From: Pleodorina starrii
Lineage: Eukaryota > Chlorophyta > Chlorophyceae > Chlamydomonadales > Volvocaceae
Assembly: GCA_030267565.1 (NCBI GenBank)
Contig: BRXU01000016.1
Location: 560,501-624,500, forward strand
Direction: 5' to 3'
DNA length: 64,000 nt
The notes under the pieces are model-generated. The model did no database searches, was not told where the DNA came from, and saw nothing but the letters and a program-made list of their open reading frames with translations. This document shows positions 35,527 to 48,760 of this stretch, one piece after another. The position numbers and the translations under genes were made by a program. Position 1 is the first letter of the stretch, and each line of letters begins with the position of its first letter.

Positions 35527-38500
35527 ATGTCGGATGATAAGGATGTTCGGGAGCTAGCTGAAGCTAAAAAGCTTCCGCTAACGGACCGCGTTGCGCATGC
35601 GAACTGGAAAGCGAGGGTTGCAGCTTATGAGGACATCAGCGCTGCGTGCAAGGAGATTTATGACGATGCTGACCCACGGCTTAATGAGTTTGGTAGGAAC
35701 AGGCTTGTGCAAGTCGTGACTTGGGACATACAACAGACAGTCGCCTTACCATTCGTTGCCCGCATGGCCACCGTCCCACAGCCCCGCTTTTCCCCAAGGC
35801 GGTGTCGGAGCCCAACGCCGCAGCTGTGGACAAAGCTCTTGACGCCCTGACTGCCTTTCTCGCGAAGGCCACGGAACAGCACGCCAGCAGGTACCCGCCG
35901 TGGGGTTTGCGCGGGGGAACAAGAAGACAGCTATGCGAGCCGGCGACGAGGACAGCGGCGCTGCTGCGGTGCACCTCACGAGCGTCTGTGTTGACGTGTG
36001 TGCAGGATATGCGAGCGCACCTGTGCCAACATCGTGGCGAAGTGCCTCAGCGCCAGGACGAGCACGCTGACGCGAGCGTTGGAAGCCTTGCTCCTCTTCA
36101 TAGAGCTCGAGCAAGCGGAAAAGGTCACGGTACGTGTCACACGATGGCGCCCTTGCCAATAAGTGTATTCCCCGTGAAACGTGCTGATTCCCCGGGGAAG
36201 GTGCTGAGCTGGCTTTGGGGCTGCGCCGACAAGTGCTAGCCGGCGTGGCAAGGTGTGTGGCTTACATCAGCCCTAACGCCATGCCCCACCTGCAGGAGGC
36301 CCTGGTGTCCGGGCTCACCAACAAGAACCCCAAGGTGGTCGTGGCTGCGCTGGAGTTCCTGTACCATGCGCTCAAGTAAGGTGTTGGTGTTAGCTGCGTT
36401 GGCCTTGCTTTGATTCGGTGGTAAGCCATGTGGGGTCAACGCGGAACACTCAGTCCGGACTTGAGCCCCTTTGCGACCCTGTCGGTGTGATCATGTGCTC
36501 CATACCCAGTCCATATCCAGAGGGCACGTCCATCTCGTAGCAGTTCATGGGCTGTGCACGTCGACTGTCAAGGTGTTCGCGTGGCATGGCTTTCACAACG
36601 CTGCTGCTGTGTGGTAAATTATCTGCATTATCCCGCTGCAGCTTCTTTGGGCACCGCGTCGTTGCGCCCCAGCCCATCATCAAAGCCTTGCCGGCCCTCT
36701 TTGAATCCAAGGACGGCAAAGCTCGCGACAAGGTCAAGGAGCTCGTGGTACGTGGGGCGGTCGTCATGGAGCGAACACATTGGTCGTAGCAGGGTCTTGG
36801 GTTTGTTGCATGTGGCCTCCCTGTATATGACCGTATTCCGCCCGATGGTACTGATGTCACGCGCTGCACATGCAAGCCGGGGAGCACTCTGCGGTCCGGG
36901 CATGTAGTCAGTGATGCCCTTGAGTGGATTTGCCGAAATAGGTCCCAGACGCAAAGGCCATTAATATGGTGGAAAACCTTCTAGGCCCCAAAACTGAACG
37001 GAGGAAGGGGGTCGACTTTCTGCCTGGCTAACCCACAATGCTGTCCCTTACGGAATCAGGTGGAGCTGGCCCGCTGGATGGGCCCCGACGCGGTGCGCAC
37101 GCTGCTGTTCGATAAGATGCGTGAAGTGATGCGAGATAACATCAACGGGTGCTTGGAGGGATTGGAGCTATCGCGAAAGCCACCGCGCCTGACGCGCAAG
37201 CAACAAGCCAGGGCGGAGGACGTCCGGGAGCAGGTGGTGGTGGGAAGTGGAGCGGCAGGAAATGGTGGTGGCGCAGCTGCTGCGGTGGAGGAAGAGATGC
37301 CCGCAGAGGTGAGCCCTGACCCGCTTAGACGAGAATCCCTTGGGGTTCGACCGCTCCAAGCAACGCAGCAACGAACGCTCGGGGCCGGGTTGTTGAAATG
37401 CTGGTACTGTGGACAGAAAGCGCATGCACCGCCGGATGAGCTGTGCTTGGGCTGGGGCAATTGCCCGTGCGAATTGCGTAGGCCGACCCATACGACTTCG
37501 TGGAGCCCAAGAAAATCCTCCAGGAGCTGAAGTCCGATAACTTTTGGGACAAGCTGGAGGAGAAGAAATGGACGGAGCGCCGCGACGCAGTGCTGCTCCT
37601 GAAGGGGCTTGCCGATACACCACGCATTGCGTCTGGCGACTACGGCGACCTGATGCGGGAGCTGCGAAAGGTGGGAACGATATCGGGGCATAACAATCGT
37701 CCTACCAATCGTCAGAAATTATAGGATCATCGTTTCCGGCCATCTTGGGCGAGCTACTGTGGCGCAGATCCTGATGATGAGTGCGTGTGGGATGCACCCA
37801 CGGTGGCAGAACCCAGAACATGGTCTGTGCATCTAGCGCATATCGACGCGCCCGGGTGCTTTGACTTGAACCCGACTTCTGCACCGCTTCACACAGCTGA
37901 TCAGCAAGGACAGCAACGTGGTGGTCGTCGCGGAGTCAATCAACTGCTGCGGCGTCCTGGCCAAGGGCCTGCGCAAGGATTACTCGTCGTGGGCGCGCAA
38001 TCTGGCGGGCCTGTTGCTGGAGAAGTTCAAGGTGCGTTAGGGACTCGACGGTCCCTTGTTTTGACAGTGCAGGAACGCGTTTGCAGCTGCAGCCGCGCTG
38101 GGCCAGTGGGTTTTTGCGTCGCCTGTGGGCAGGACAGCCCTTCACCAGGTGTTCCTGTTATGAACGCGCGTGCCCCCTTACCTGAAGCCTTCCCGGTTTG
38201 GGTCGGTGCAGGAGAAGAACAGCAACGTGGGAAACGCCGTGGCGACTGCGCTCACGTTCATGCACAAGTACTGCTGGAGCCTCCAGGAAGTGGTAGAGGA
38301 ACTCACGGGTGAGGCTGATTTGCCCCCGGGCTGACGAAAGAAGTACTGGCTCAGCATACGCGTGGGTACTATTGCCTAACGAGCATGCATAAGGGCACCA
38401 TGCGATATGCTTCGTGCGCGCACTTATCCATGAGCCATGACGCGCTCCTTCATTGCTCCGCGTATGCAGAGGCGATGGGGCACGCTAACCCGAAGGTCAA

Positions 38501-41500
38501 GGAGGACACGTACAAGTGGCTCACGGGGGCTGTGAGCCAGGTAAAGTGTGCGCACACTGCAAATGGCAATTTTTCATTATCACGCCACGCGTGGGACAAT
38601 ACGCTTTAGCATGCCAGGGTGGTAGCAGTTTCTGCTTGTAAGCACAGATGAAGGCAGATACCCATTAGCCCTCTTCCCTTCTGTAACTATCCACCCGGTC
38701 CACAGGAGCCCAAAGCAAACCTTAAGCAGCTGGTGGCGCCGTTGATGGGCGCAGCTGCCAAGGGCGCTGAGGAGGCCGCACCAGCGCTACGTGAGGCTGC
38801 AATGGGCTTCATGGCGGCCTTTACAGTGCGGGTAAGAGCTTTCGCGGGACGTCGCCGAAACACCATGCATGCAAGCGACAAAATCGAGCCAAGCCTGACG
38901 CACGCCATGGGCTACACATTTAGTCAAGCAAAGCTACGAATTGCATCACACGAGCGTGAATGTTTCCCAACTCCGCTTGGCATCCCGTCCCGACGTTTGC
39001 CGCGGGCACATGAAGGTCCCCTAATGAAACGAGGTCCCTTGGCGCTTGGTTGCAGTTCGGCAACACCGCCATCCTGGAGAAGTTTGGCGCCAAGCTGGAC
39101 GACTCTCGTAAAAAGAAGCTGCAGGACATGGTGGCTGAGGCGATGGGCGGCGGCGGTGCGGCGGCCGCGGCGTCCGCTGCTCCGACCCCTGCAGCAACCG
39201 CATCAGCGCCTCCGGTAAGCAAGCTGCCTTCGGTGTGGAGTAGTTGTAAGCACTCCGTTAAATTATCATGGTATCGTGCGCCGCTCCGTGTTCCTTGTCG
39301 GGTATGGTTGCCAGTTGCCGCAAAATGTTCTGCAATGGCTCTTGGGCGTCGAAGATCTATGACCAGTACTGCTGAGCGGCACCTTCGTGTGCGTATGCGC
39401 AGGCGGCCAGGTCGTCCGGTCCGGCGATCAACTTGAAGTCTCGCCTGGGCACCACCACGGCACGGCCCGCAACGGCCGCAAAGCCGGCGTCGGCAGCAGC
39501 AGGCGCTGGCTCCAGTGGCGGGGGTGGTCCCATAGCAGCATCAGGCGGTGGCGGCGGCAGCAAGAAGGCGGCTGGTAAGGCCGCGACAAGCTGCAGTTCT
39601 GTTCACCCGGCATCGTGCGTTGACCATACCCTTCTTGCTGTTACAGGCGGCGGCGACGGGGACGACGAGGCTAGCCTAGCAGCGGGCACGTTGTCTCGCG
39701 ACCAGGCCGTGGCAGCTCTGACAGATCTAGTGGGCGAAGGCACTGTCAAGGAGCTGCAGGATGACCAGTGGAAGGTGATCCAGCTAGGCTCGCCTATCGT
39801 CTATTTGTTTTCGTTGCCGGCAGCTAACAGAAGACTGGCTCTTCCGCTGTGTTTAGGTCCGCCTGGATGCCATGGAGCGCCTGGTGTCCTTCGTCGGCGA
39901 GCCCGGCGTCGCTGCCAGCAACGGTAGTACCATTGTGCAGGCGGTCTCGCACGTTCCCGGATGGGGGGAGAAGAACTTCCAGGTGGGCGGCTGGCAAGTG
40001 TGCCCACACACATGGCAGATGTGTTCTGCGTTGCGCGGGCCGCGCCTGAACCGAAGCGCTGCTGCCGTAGGTGATGGCCAAAGTGCTGGAGGTGCTGCGG
40101 ATCACGGCTGCGGGCTGCCTAACCTTCGGAAAGCGCGACGCCTTCACGTGCATCGGCGGCATCATTGATAAGGTCAGGTGGTCTTGCGGCCGTCGGTGGG
40201 CGGAGCTGCCATGTCGGCGAGCTAGCCGTTAGTTCTCCGTAGAGGGGCCTCTTGCAGGTTCGGTAAATATGCATGCGCATTGAGGCGGCCAAGAGTCCTC
40301 TTCCACATGACTGTCGTGCACCTGCTAGCGTTGCTCTCACTTCTCGTTATGTTCCATCCGCAGGTTGCGGACTTGAAGCTGAAGCAGCCGAGCTTCGACA
40401 CGCTGACCAGCTTTGCCGAGGCGGTGGGGCCGCAGTTCGTCATGGCGCAGCTGCACAAGAAGGCAGCTGCGCACAAAAATCCGAAGGTGCAGAGCGAAGC
40501 CATCAACTGGATTGCTCGAGCGATCCTGGACTTCGGGCTCGCCGGGACTGATGTGCGCGCCCTGCTGGACTGGGCCAAGGAGGACCTGGGGTCGGCCAAC
40601 GCCGGCGTCCGCAACTCGGCCATCCAGCTCTTGGGCGTCATGTACCGGTGAGCTCGTCGCTGAGCAGCATGGCATGGCAATCGTGATGGGATGGCGTTTG
40701 CATGACGTCGTCTTAGGACCCATGCTCCAACATCTACGGAGTTTGCAACGCATAACCAGTCCTAAACACCCATGGTTCCGTGTGCGATATTGTGTCGGCG
40801 TTGCCCCTTGATACTCACCTCGCCTCTGTCCGTGTGGCTTGCAGCTTCCTGGGGCCCGCACTGGGCGACATGATCCGCGCGGACGTCAAGCCCGCACTCA
40901 TGACCGCCATCGATGGCGAGTTTGCCAAGAACGCGGACCTCCCCAAGCCCGAGCCCACGCGGGTCTCGCGCGCCGCGGCGCCCGCTCGCGGCGGAGCTGG
41001 CGGTGGGAAGGGCGGCGCCAAGGGCAGCGCCGGCGGCGGCGGTGGAGGCGCTGCGGGCGGCGGCTCCACCGCCGCGGGCGGATTCGACCCGGACGACCTT
41101 CTGCCCCGTACGGACATCAGCGCGCTCATCACAGGCGAGCTCGTTGCTCAGCTGGGTAGCTCTAATTGGAAGGAACGCAAAGCAGGGCTGGATGCTATCG
41201 AGACCATCTTGACGCAGGCTGGCAACCGTATCCAGCCGCAGGTAAGATATCTCCGCAGGTTAGGCCTTGTCTGCGCTAAGATTCACGCGTGTGGTTTCTT
41301 GCGCCGCATGTTCAGTGTTGCTCTCCCCGTTGCCTGCAGACGGGCGATCTCCTTCCGGAGCTCAAGAAGCGCATGGCCGACTCGAACAAGAACCTGACCA
41401 CCCAGGCGCTGACGGTGCTCGGCCGCGTAGCGAAGGCGATGGGTCGGGCCATCGACCGGCAAGGGCGGCCGCTCCTTGCGCCGGCCGTCAAGAACATCAC

Positions 41501-44500
41501 GGACCAGAAACAGACGGTGGGCGATATTTGTTGCTTCTCGTCCCAGCAGCTGATTGATGGAATCGTGTCCTTAGCTGACCTTCGACTCCGTCCGCATTAT
41601 CCTTCTGTTACATCATGTGTGCCCTCTATCCCACAGGTGCGCTCGGCGGTCACGGAGATGCTGGACGCCTGGGTCGGCGTGACAAGCGCAAGCTGCGTCA
41701 TGCCGGACCTGATGGACGTAAGTCACTGCATCTTCCATGATGTTGCGTCGGCTCCCCTTCCAGCCGCTTGCCTCCTTACACCGTGCCCCGCCTTACCCAC
41801 AGTTCTATGTAAGCAGCAAGATCACAGCCGACGGCAAGGCGGAGACCCTGAAGTGGCTGGCGTCGCTTGTGTCCGGGGGCAAGGTCAGCGACTGTGTGCC
41901 AGACGCGCTGCGCGCTGGCGCCATGGGCTCGGCCGACAAGGCCGCAGAGGTCCGCGATGCTGCTTCGAAGTTGATGACGGCGCTTGTTGAGGTGCGTCGC
42001 ATGAAAGGGCGTTTTAGGAGCTTTGGATTTTCTGTCTTGGCTCATTGGGAGAGTAGCGGTCTAGTGTGCTCCGCCTTCCAGCCCAATGGAAGTATCCGTG
42101 CTTGCAATCGTGCAGGCGGTTGGAGCTGCGGAGCTGGGTGCAGCCGCGCAAAGCCTCGACGCCGCCTCGCGGAAGCCAGCCATGGAGGCCATCAGCAAGA
42201 TCACGGGCGCTCCTGTTGCCGCGGCTGCGTCGTTCGGCGCAGCGGCTGCGATGCCTGCAGGGAAGACCGCCGCGTCGTCCGTGGTGGGTTAACCATGCTG
42301 GTTGGGCTAATTGCGACATGGGCTTCTGTGTTGTTTTCATCCAGGGCCTTATGACATCCCTCCCGTCTCCCGTAGGCGCGGAGCTCCACAACGTCCCTGC
42401 GCGCCTCCACTGCGAGCGTTGCGCGGTCTACAACCGCAGCCGGCACTGCGTCACGGCCGACGACCGCCAAGGCGGGCACAGTCTCCAAGTGAGCAGCTTA
42501 TTGCAGTGCCGATAAACTGCTCAAGGCGTCCTTCACATATTCGTGTCTTGTCGGTGTTGCAGGTCCACGCTCGGGTCGGTCAAGGCGGCAGCGGCCGCCG
42601 CGGACACTGAGCCCCTGCTTATGCCAGACAACCGCAAGGAGGATCGAGCCAAGAAGGTACGCGAAGGTTGGTTTTCGGAGCACGATCGCCGTGCCATACC
42701 TTGACTATTGGATACCTTTTCCTGCAGGGCCGCTTCCGGCCAGCCAAGCTCCAGATTATGCCGGACGAGCCGCAGACGCTCGAGGCGGAATTCAGCCCCA
42801 TGCTAGGCCCAGCGCTGAGGGCGGCCGCGTTTAGCAAGGTACGATGCTACGATCGGATGCCGGCGCGGAGGTTCCCATAGGGAAAGAAAGCACACGAGCT
42901 CTGACGAGTGCCTTTTGACCTGTGTTTTTGGCCACCAGGACTTCAAGAAGCACTGCGAGGCTGCTGATATGCTGACCCGCGCACTGCCGCACATGTACGA
43001 CGAGGTCATCGCCATCGTGGATCTGCTGTTCAGGTGCGATTACCTTTCTGTGCTTTTTTGTTGCCTGGGTTCCCATCGGTATCCCGGGGCTGGGGCTGAA
43101 ACCCTGCATGCCTCGTGGTCCTCTAACCTTGCTCACAAACACGGACAAATCCTTACGTGAAGGTGGTCGACGCTGCGCATTCTGGAGTCGAACACCGCGT
43201 CGCTGGTCAAGGTCCTGGAGATGCTGAAGCTGCTTCTGGACATGATGATCGAACGCGGCTACAGGTCCGTCTCGGGAAATGGGTTGAGTGCGCAGATGGA
43301 GAACGCTGGATGCAGTGACTAGCGCGCGAATGTCAATGGGGGAGGATCCTAATATTCATGACCGCCAGAGGTGAAGGCCTCTTACTCGTTTGCACTTCTT
43401 TGTCGCCCAGGATCTCGGAGTACGAGGCGAAACTCATCCTGCCAGCCGTGGTGGAGAAGTCCGGCCACAACCAGGACAAGCTCAAGGTATGCGCCGGCGG
43501 GCTCCCAAGAGGGTTTACGTTGCCGTAAGCCCCGTATGTACGTGCAGGGCATTGCCAAATGCCATGCGTTCCTCCGTCATACTGTCGACCGAACCTTTCC
43601 CCACCCGCACAGGCCGAGCACCGGGAGCTGCTGAAGCGGTTCGCTCTGGTCCATCCGCCGGCCAAGATCGTGACGTACGTCAAGGTGGGTCTCACGAGAA
43701 CTCTCGGTCCTTTTCAGCACTCAAGGCAGGGAATGCGGATGCATTCGTTGACCGGAAATACGAACAATAAAGTGTAGGAAATGTATTCGCTGGCTCGCTT
43801 TTCCTGCTCAAACCCTGTCATGCTATGCGCACCACGCTCGTGCAGGACGGCCTGGAGTCCAAGAACAGCAAGACCCGCGTCGTGTGCCTGGACGAGATCG
43901 CGGCTATCGTGGAGCGCACCGGCCCGGTCATATACCGCGGCCCGTCCGGTGCCAGCGGCCGGCCGGCGAGCGGAGCTGCGGCAAACGACAGCCTTATGGC
44001 CGCCGTGGCGCGCTTGGTGGCCGAGCGCGACACGGCCGTTCGCGCGGCGTGCTTGGGCGTCGTGGAGGTCGTTTACTGCATTGAGGGGCAAGGTCAGTGA
44101 GTGTTCGGGCACGGCGAAGGGTGCTCGAGTCCCGCAACACTGCAATGTGGCATACCACAACGACTACGCCTACGACTACGGCACCCGCACGGCGTGATGG
44201 CGCGCATGCCTACTGACGGTGTTTTAACGTTTGCATTTCGCGCAGCCATCTGGGACTACGTGGGACGGCTGACCGACCAGCAGAAGTCCTTACTTGAGGA
44301 GCGCATGAAGGCGGTCGGCAACCGACTGGCGCGCTCTGGCAACCAGCCTGGCTACAGGGCGGCGGAGTACGGGCTGCCCACGCAGCTGGTATGTGCTGGG
44401 GTATTGTGCCGTGGTGCAGAACTCATGTGGCTCGGAGAACCCAGGGGACCCGTGTTGATGTTGTCATGCATACCTCCCTATGTGGGTCATGCATGCCGTG

Positions 44501-47500
44501 AAAGGACACTTACAACGTTTGTCCCTTGCGCACGCGTGCATGTGGATTGGTGTCTTGTGCAGGCGCAACAGGACGACCCGATGGTGGTGTCCCCGGTGGC
44601 AGCGAACCCCACGCCGCGCCGGCCGCCCTCGCCGATGCGCCGCTCCGGGATCGGTGCGGGAGCCCTTGCTGCGAGCACTGCGGCAACAGCCTCACCTGGT
44701 GGCCGGGGAGGGCTCATGGACAGCTTCAATGGCCGCTTGCCAGCCGCTGCCCCGGCAGCGCCGCCGCCTGTGATGGCGCCGGCGACCTCTGACAGCCCCC
44801 CACAGGTGCTGGCCGCACCAGAGGCAGCGGCGTACGACACGCGCCGGGTCAACTCGCCCATGATGAGTCGCTTTGGGTCCTTCAACATGGGCGCCTCCCA
44901 GCCAGTTGCCGCCAGCGCAGACCCAGGGGTGCTGGTGTCATTGGAGGTGCGGAACACCCTTTCGACCGAAGATTTGGTATATGTCATGGCTTGTTTCGGC
45001 TTGCTGCAACTATAGAGCTGTAGCCAAACGCCCTGGATGCCGTACCGGGCAGCCCGGGTGATGCCATCGCGGGCAGCGCGTGGTGAACTAACCGGGTTGA
45101 TAAATACTGTCTTTGTAGGGCCCCGACGAGGAGGCAACGATGCGCAACTGGGTCCTCATGCACGACCGCCTGCAAAGTAAGGATTCACGCTTCGCTCTTG
45201 TATGCGCCCGACCTGTGCCACTGGGAATGCTTATTATTGGGCGTTGGCTCCTGACTCCGGGGTAGAGCCAATGGGCCAGCTGGCCGCCACATGACACTGA
45301 AGCCAGTAAAGGCGGCCCTTACCGCCGTGTGTGTTCGAGAATGTATGGCTCGTCGTTACAGCCTTTGTCCCTTGCAGCCAGCGCTTGGATCGTTTTGTTC
45401 CGTGTGCGCAGGCGAGGACTGGGACGCCGCCACCCAGGCCATGAAGCTGCTGTGCTACAGCTACATGGAGATTGACAAGCACAACCCGCACGTTGTGGCC
45501 CTGCTCATGGACCGTCGGAACGCTGATGAGCTGGTGCACCTCTTGTCCCAGCGGATTGAGCACGTAAGGCGGCAGCACGCGCACCATGCCGGAAGGACGC
45601 GTCTTATGCGGCGGGTTGGGATCCGTGGCTTACAGCACAGCTTCCAACTTGCACTGTAGCACTATGCACGCCATTGGAGGGTGCTTCTTGATAGCCAAAG
45701 GCCCCGTTCTACTGCCCGCAGTCCCTGGCCGAGGCCGCCGCTTCGACAATGTGCCTGCCCAATGGCCCCACCTACAACGCGCGGGCCTGCAAGTACAGCG
45801 TCAACGCCCTCATGAACCTGTGCAACGTGACGTCCCTCACGACGGGCCTGACCGACAGCGCGCTCCAGCGCCTATGCAGCACTCTCATCGCGTGCCTCAT
45901 CGACGCCCGGCTGCGCCAGGTGGGTGCATCGCAACGTGCGCGTGCGTGAGGTCGTCCGTGTCTTAGCCGCGTTTGTCTTCGTCCTTCCCGGGTGCAACCG
46001 CTACAAATTACTGGATCGGTCAGTTTTTGCTGTCTGCTTCCAGGTGCCGGACGGCGATGGGCTACTGAAGGCCGTCAACATGCTGATCATGAAGCTTCTG
46101 GAGCACGCCAGCAGGTTAGGTTTCAAGGCCGCTTGGTCCGCAGTCAGTGTGCGTCTTGGCGGGTTAGGACGCGCCCGCTCCGTTGCTTTGCCTATATCGA
46201 TTCGTTTCGTGTTGATCTGCATCTCAGGCCCGGCTTGTTTGGCGGCTTCATCCACTGCCTGCGCACCCCCAACCCGCGCATCTTCGAGATGCTGCACCCA
46301 GCGACGGCTGGTCCAGACGGCGGCGCCGCGGAGATGCTCCTGCGGTGGAACGACATGGTCGTCAAGTGCCTGATCAAGATGACCAAGCAGCTGGGCGCCT
46401 TGATGTCGGTGAGTAGTCGTTCGGCCCGCATGTCACAGTAGCTTGTGTAACCTAACGGCAGCACGCAATCTGATATCGCATGCCATTCTTCGCGCAACAC
46501 TACTCATCCTTTCGGCGTTCGTTCTTGGTTATTGCTTTGTGCATCAACTCCTTTCTGAACATGCTGTGCTGTTCCTCCCATACTCCCCGCTACGCAGACC
46601 ATCAACGTGGGAGATGTGCTGGTGCACGTCCACCGCTACATGCAGGACCTGGGCACTGAGGAGGTCCGCCGCCGCAGCTCAACTGTGAGAAGGTTTCGCT
46701 GGGAGTTCCTCTTAGCGGCTTGAACGCGTGCATTTATGTAATGCTTGGGTCTGTCCACGTTGCAGGAGGACAAACCACTGCGGATGGTCAAAACCATGCT
46801 GCATGAACTCTGCAAGCATCGCGGATACGACATATACAAGGACGTGGAGGCCATGCCGGGTGAGAACTTTATGAAAGGAAGGGCCCTAAATCCCCAGCGA
46901 TAGCGTCGCACCAGATTAATGACGCGCTGCTCTGAACTGCTTTGCCACGTAGGCGTGACAGAGAGCATGGAGGAAATGGTCATGATGCCGTACATCCGCC
47001 TCAACCTCGACACGCTGCACCGGGCAGGCGCCCCCCTGCCGGGCGCAGGAGCGGCAGCAACCCTCATGGCCTCCGCGGCTGCTCCACGGCCAGTGGCGGC
47101 GCCCAACGCCGATGTCGCATCGACCTCCGGAACCGTAGGGGCCGCTTTGCCGCGCGCACGGGCCATGCCGGCCGCCGCCCCAGTCGTCATTGCTGCAGGT
47201 GCGCCGGCCGCTCTCTCGAAGCCTGTGGCAGCGCCGGTCGCGGCGGAGCCAGTTCTGCGGCAGCAGCAGCCGCAGCAGCAGGCGCACGTGCTCGCACCAC
47301 TTAGCACCAACGCGATGCCGCCCTTGACTGCAAGCACAGTGGCGCAAAAGCTGTCGAACATGGCATTGTCGGCTTCGAGCGCGGTCCCGGCTCAGCCCGC
47401 TGCTTCCCAAGCTGCGGAACAGTCTACAGCCACGGCGCCAGGCAAGAAAACTGCGATCAACCTGGAGCCCTCGAGCGACGAGTTCACACGGCCGTGCTCT

Positions 47501-48760
47501 GACGACCAGGAGGCCCGCAATATCTTGGCGGCCATCTTCAAGCGCATCGGCGACAAGGCGCAGTCAGACCAGGTCCGCCGTGATGGCTTTCCTTGGGACC
47601 GCGGGCGGAATGAGTCACGGAGGGAGCTATGCGTGTAATGACTAACGACCATTTAGTACAATCGTATTAGGGGAGCGATAGACATGACGTATATTTGGGG
47701 TTTTTGGGGGTTTACTGCAAAAATCTCCCCCCTTTCCATATGGTTCTGTGGGTTTCTGCTTCTGCTGCTCAGGCGATTGTAGACATGCATCACTTCATCG
47801 AGGCGAACCCCACCCTGGACGTCTTGAACCAAATGCTCAACCAGGTAAAAGCCTCGGGGAAGGTGGAGTGCCTAATGTTTGCTGGGAGGGCCATTAGGAC
47901 GTGTGCCCACCTGGTGTGCGGAGGGCTGCTGTCTGTTCTCACATGGACGACGAATGCGCTGCACTGCAGGTGAGCCCGTACTTCAAGACCTACCTGCAGC
48001 GCGGCCTCTCCAAGGTGCGGCTTCAGCTTCAGCATGCAGCGTCCTCAGCAGCGGTCGCAACAGAGCAGTCGTCGGGGTCGCCAGGAGGCGCGACGGGCAA
48101 GGCGTCCGACGGCGGTGGCGGCACCAGCGGTAGCAGCTGGGGCACGCCCGATGACTCGTCGGGGCCAGCGACAAATCGGATGACAAGTGAGTCTCTGCTG
48201 GGCTGCACAAATCTTCTGGCACATACGTTTTTGTTCTGCTTGGCACTAAAAGGGGTTTCATTGTTTTCCCGTTGCGCAGTTGCCGACAAGCTGGCCGCAT
48301 CAGAGGCGCGGCCACACAGCCCTGCATCGCCCGGGCGCCTGCGGGGCATTGGCAATTTGGACGAGCTTCGCAACCGCATGAACAACTTGAGCGTGAGTGC
48401 CTGATCCTGTCACCAACCTTTCTTCCTTCGCTGTATCGCCCGGTTTCTTAGATGCCTGCCGGTGGATGACAGATCAACGCGCACAAACCCTTCTGCGCCC
48501 TGCCGGGTAACGCAACTACATCCTCCTGCTCGATGTTGAGCGTTAGCGGGACCCAATATGTTTTCAAGTGGCAGTCCGTGGCGCTGACAATGGTTATTAC
48601 CTTGGAATCTGTCCGGCCGCAGACCAACTTGCACGACCTGCCCGTCCGGAGCTCGGCGAGCGTTACTGTGCAGGGCGGAGTTTCGCAGGATCTGCTCGAT
48701 TTGCAAGAGCGCATGAAGAAGATTCAGAGTATGAAGGCGGCGGCGGGCAGCAACATTTAG
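35527..48760 (+). CDS. MOR1: XMAP215/MOR1/ch-TOG microtubule polymerase
   Basis: Processive microtubule plus-end polymerase; TOG domains bind tubulin dimers. 44 exons sum to exactly 2,290 codons plus stop. Exons: 35527-35692, 35782-35890, 36006-36129, 36296-36375, 36642-36747, 37060-37308, 37482-37670, 37897-38031, 38212-38308, 38470-38540, 38706-38831, 39056-39214, 39403-39574, 39647-39774, 39857-39982, 40071-40172, 40364-40647, 40845-41241, 41340-41516, 41637-41717, 41803-41991, 42116-42283, 42376-42488, 42563-42656, 42728-42838, 42939-43033, 43163-43264, 43411-43486, 43613-43684, 43846-44092, 44246-44388, 44563-44946, 45119-45176, 45412-45563, 45722-45919, 46044-46114, 46228-46408, 46598-46684, 46766-46859, 46953-47572, 47773-47844, 47970-48186, 48280-48392, 48623-48760. 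TOG1 (about 5-235) opens KLPLTDRVAHANWKARV. TOG2 (about 285-515) has DNFWDKLEEKKWTERRDAV. TOG3 spans about 595-870, TOG4 about 898-1120 (LGSSNWKERKAGLDAI) and TOG5 about 1215-1496. Basic Ala/Ser/Pro linkers separate them. A C-terminal domain (about 1625-1925, opening GPDEEATMRNWVLMHDRL) and a helical tail ending LQERMKKIQSM follow; animal homologues use this end for TACC and gamma-tubulin partners. TGTAA lies at 49331. Confidence 0.95.
45119..47572 (+). repeat. MOR1 C-terminal domain module, copy 1 (within MOR1)
   Basis: Eight exons from GPDEEATMRN to the exon containing VTESMEEMVMMPYIRLNLD. They are the parental form of the two modules downstream. The last exon also carries the DDQEARNILAAIFKRIGD segment, which is a separate exon in the downstream locus. 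Confidence 0.9.

Noticed and set aside
45924..46373. Alternative frame through the 181-base MOR1 exon reading CLAASSTACAPPTRASS
   Set aside because: It is out of phase with neighbouring exons. The frame giving PGLFGGFIHCLRTPNPRIFEM is the one shared by copies 1 and 3.
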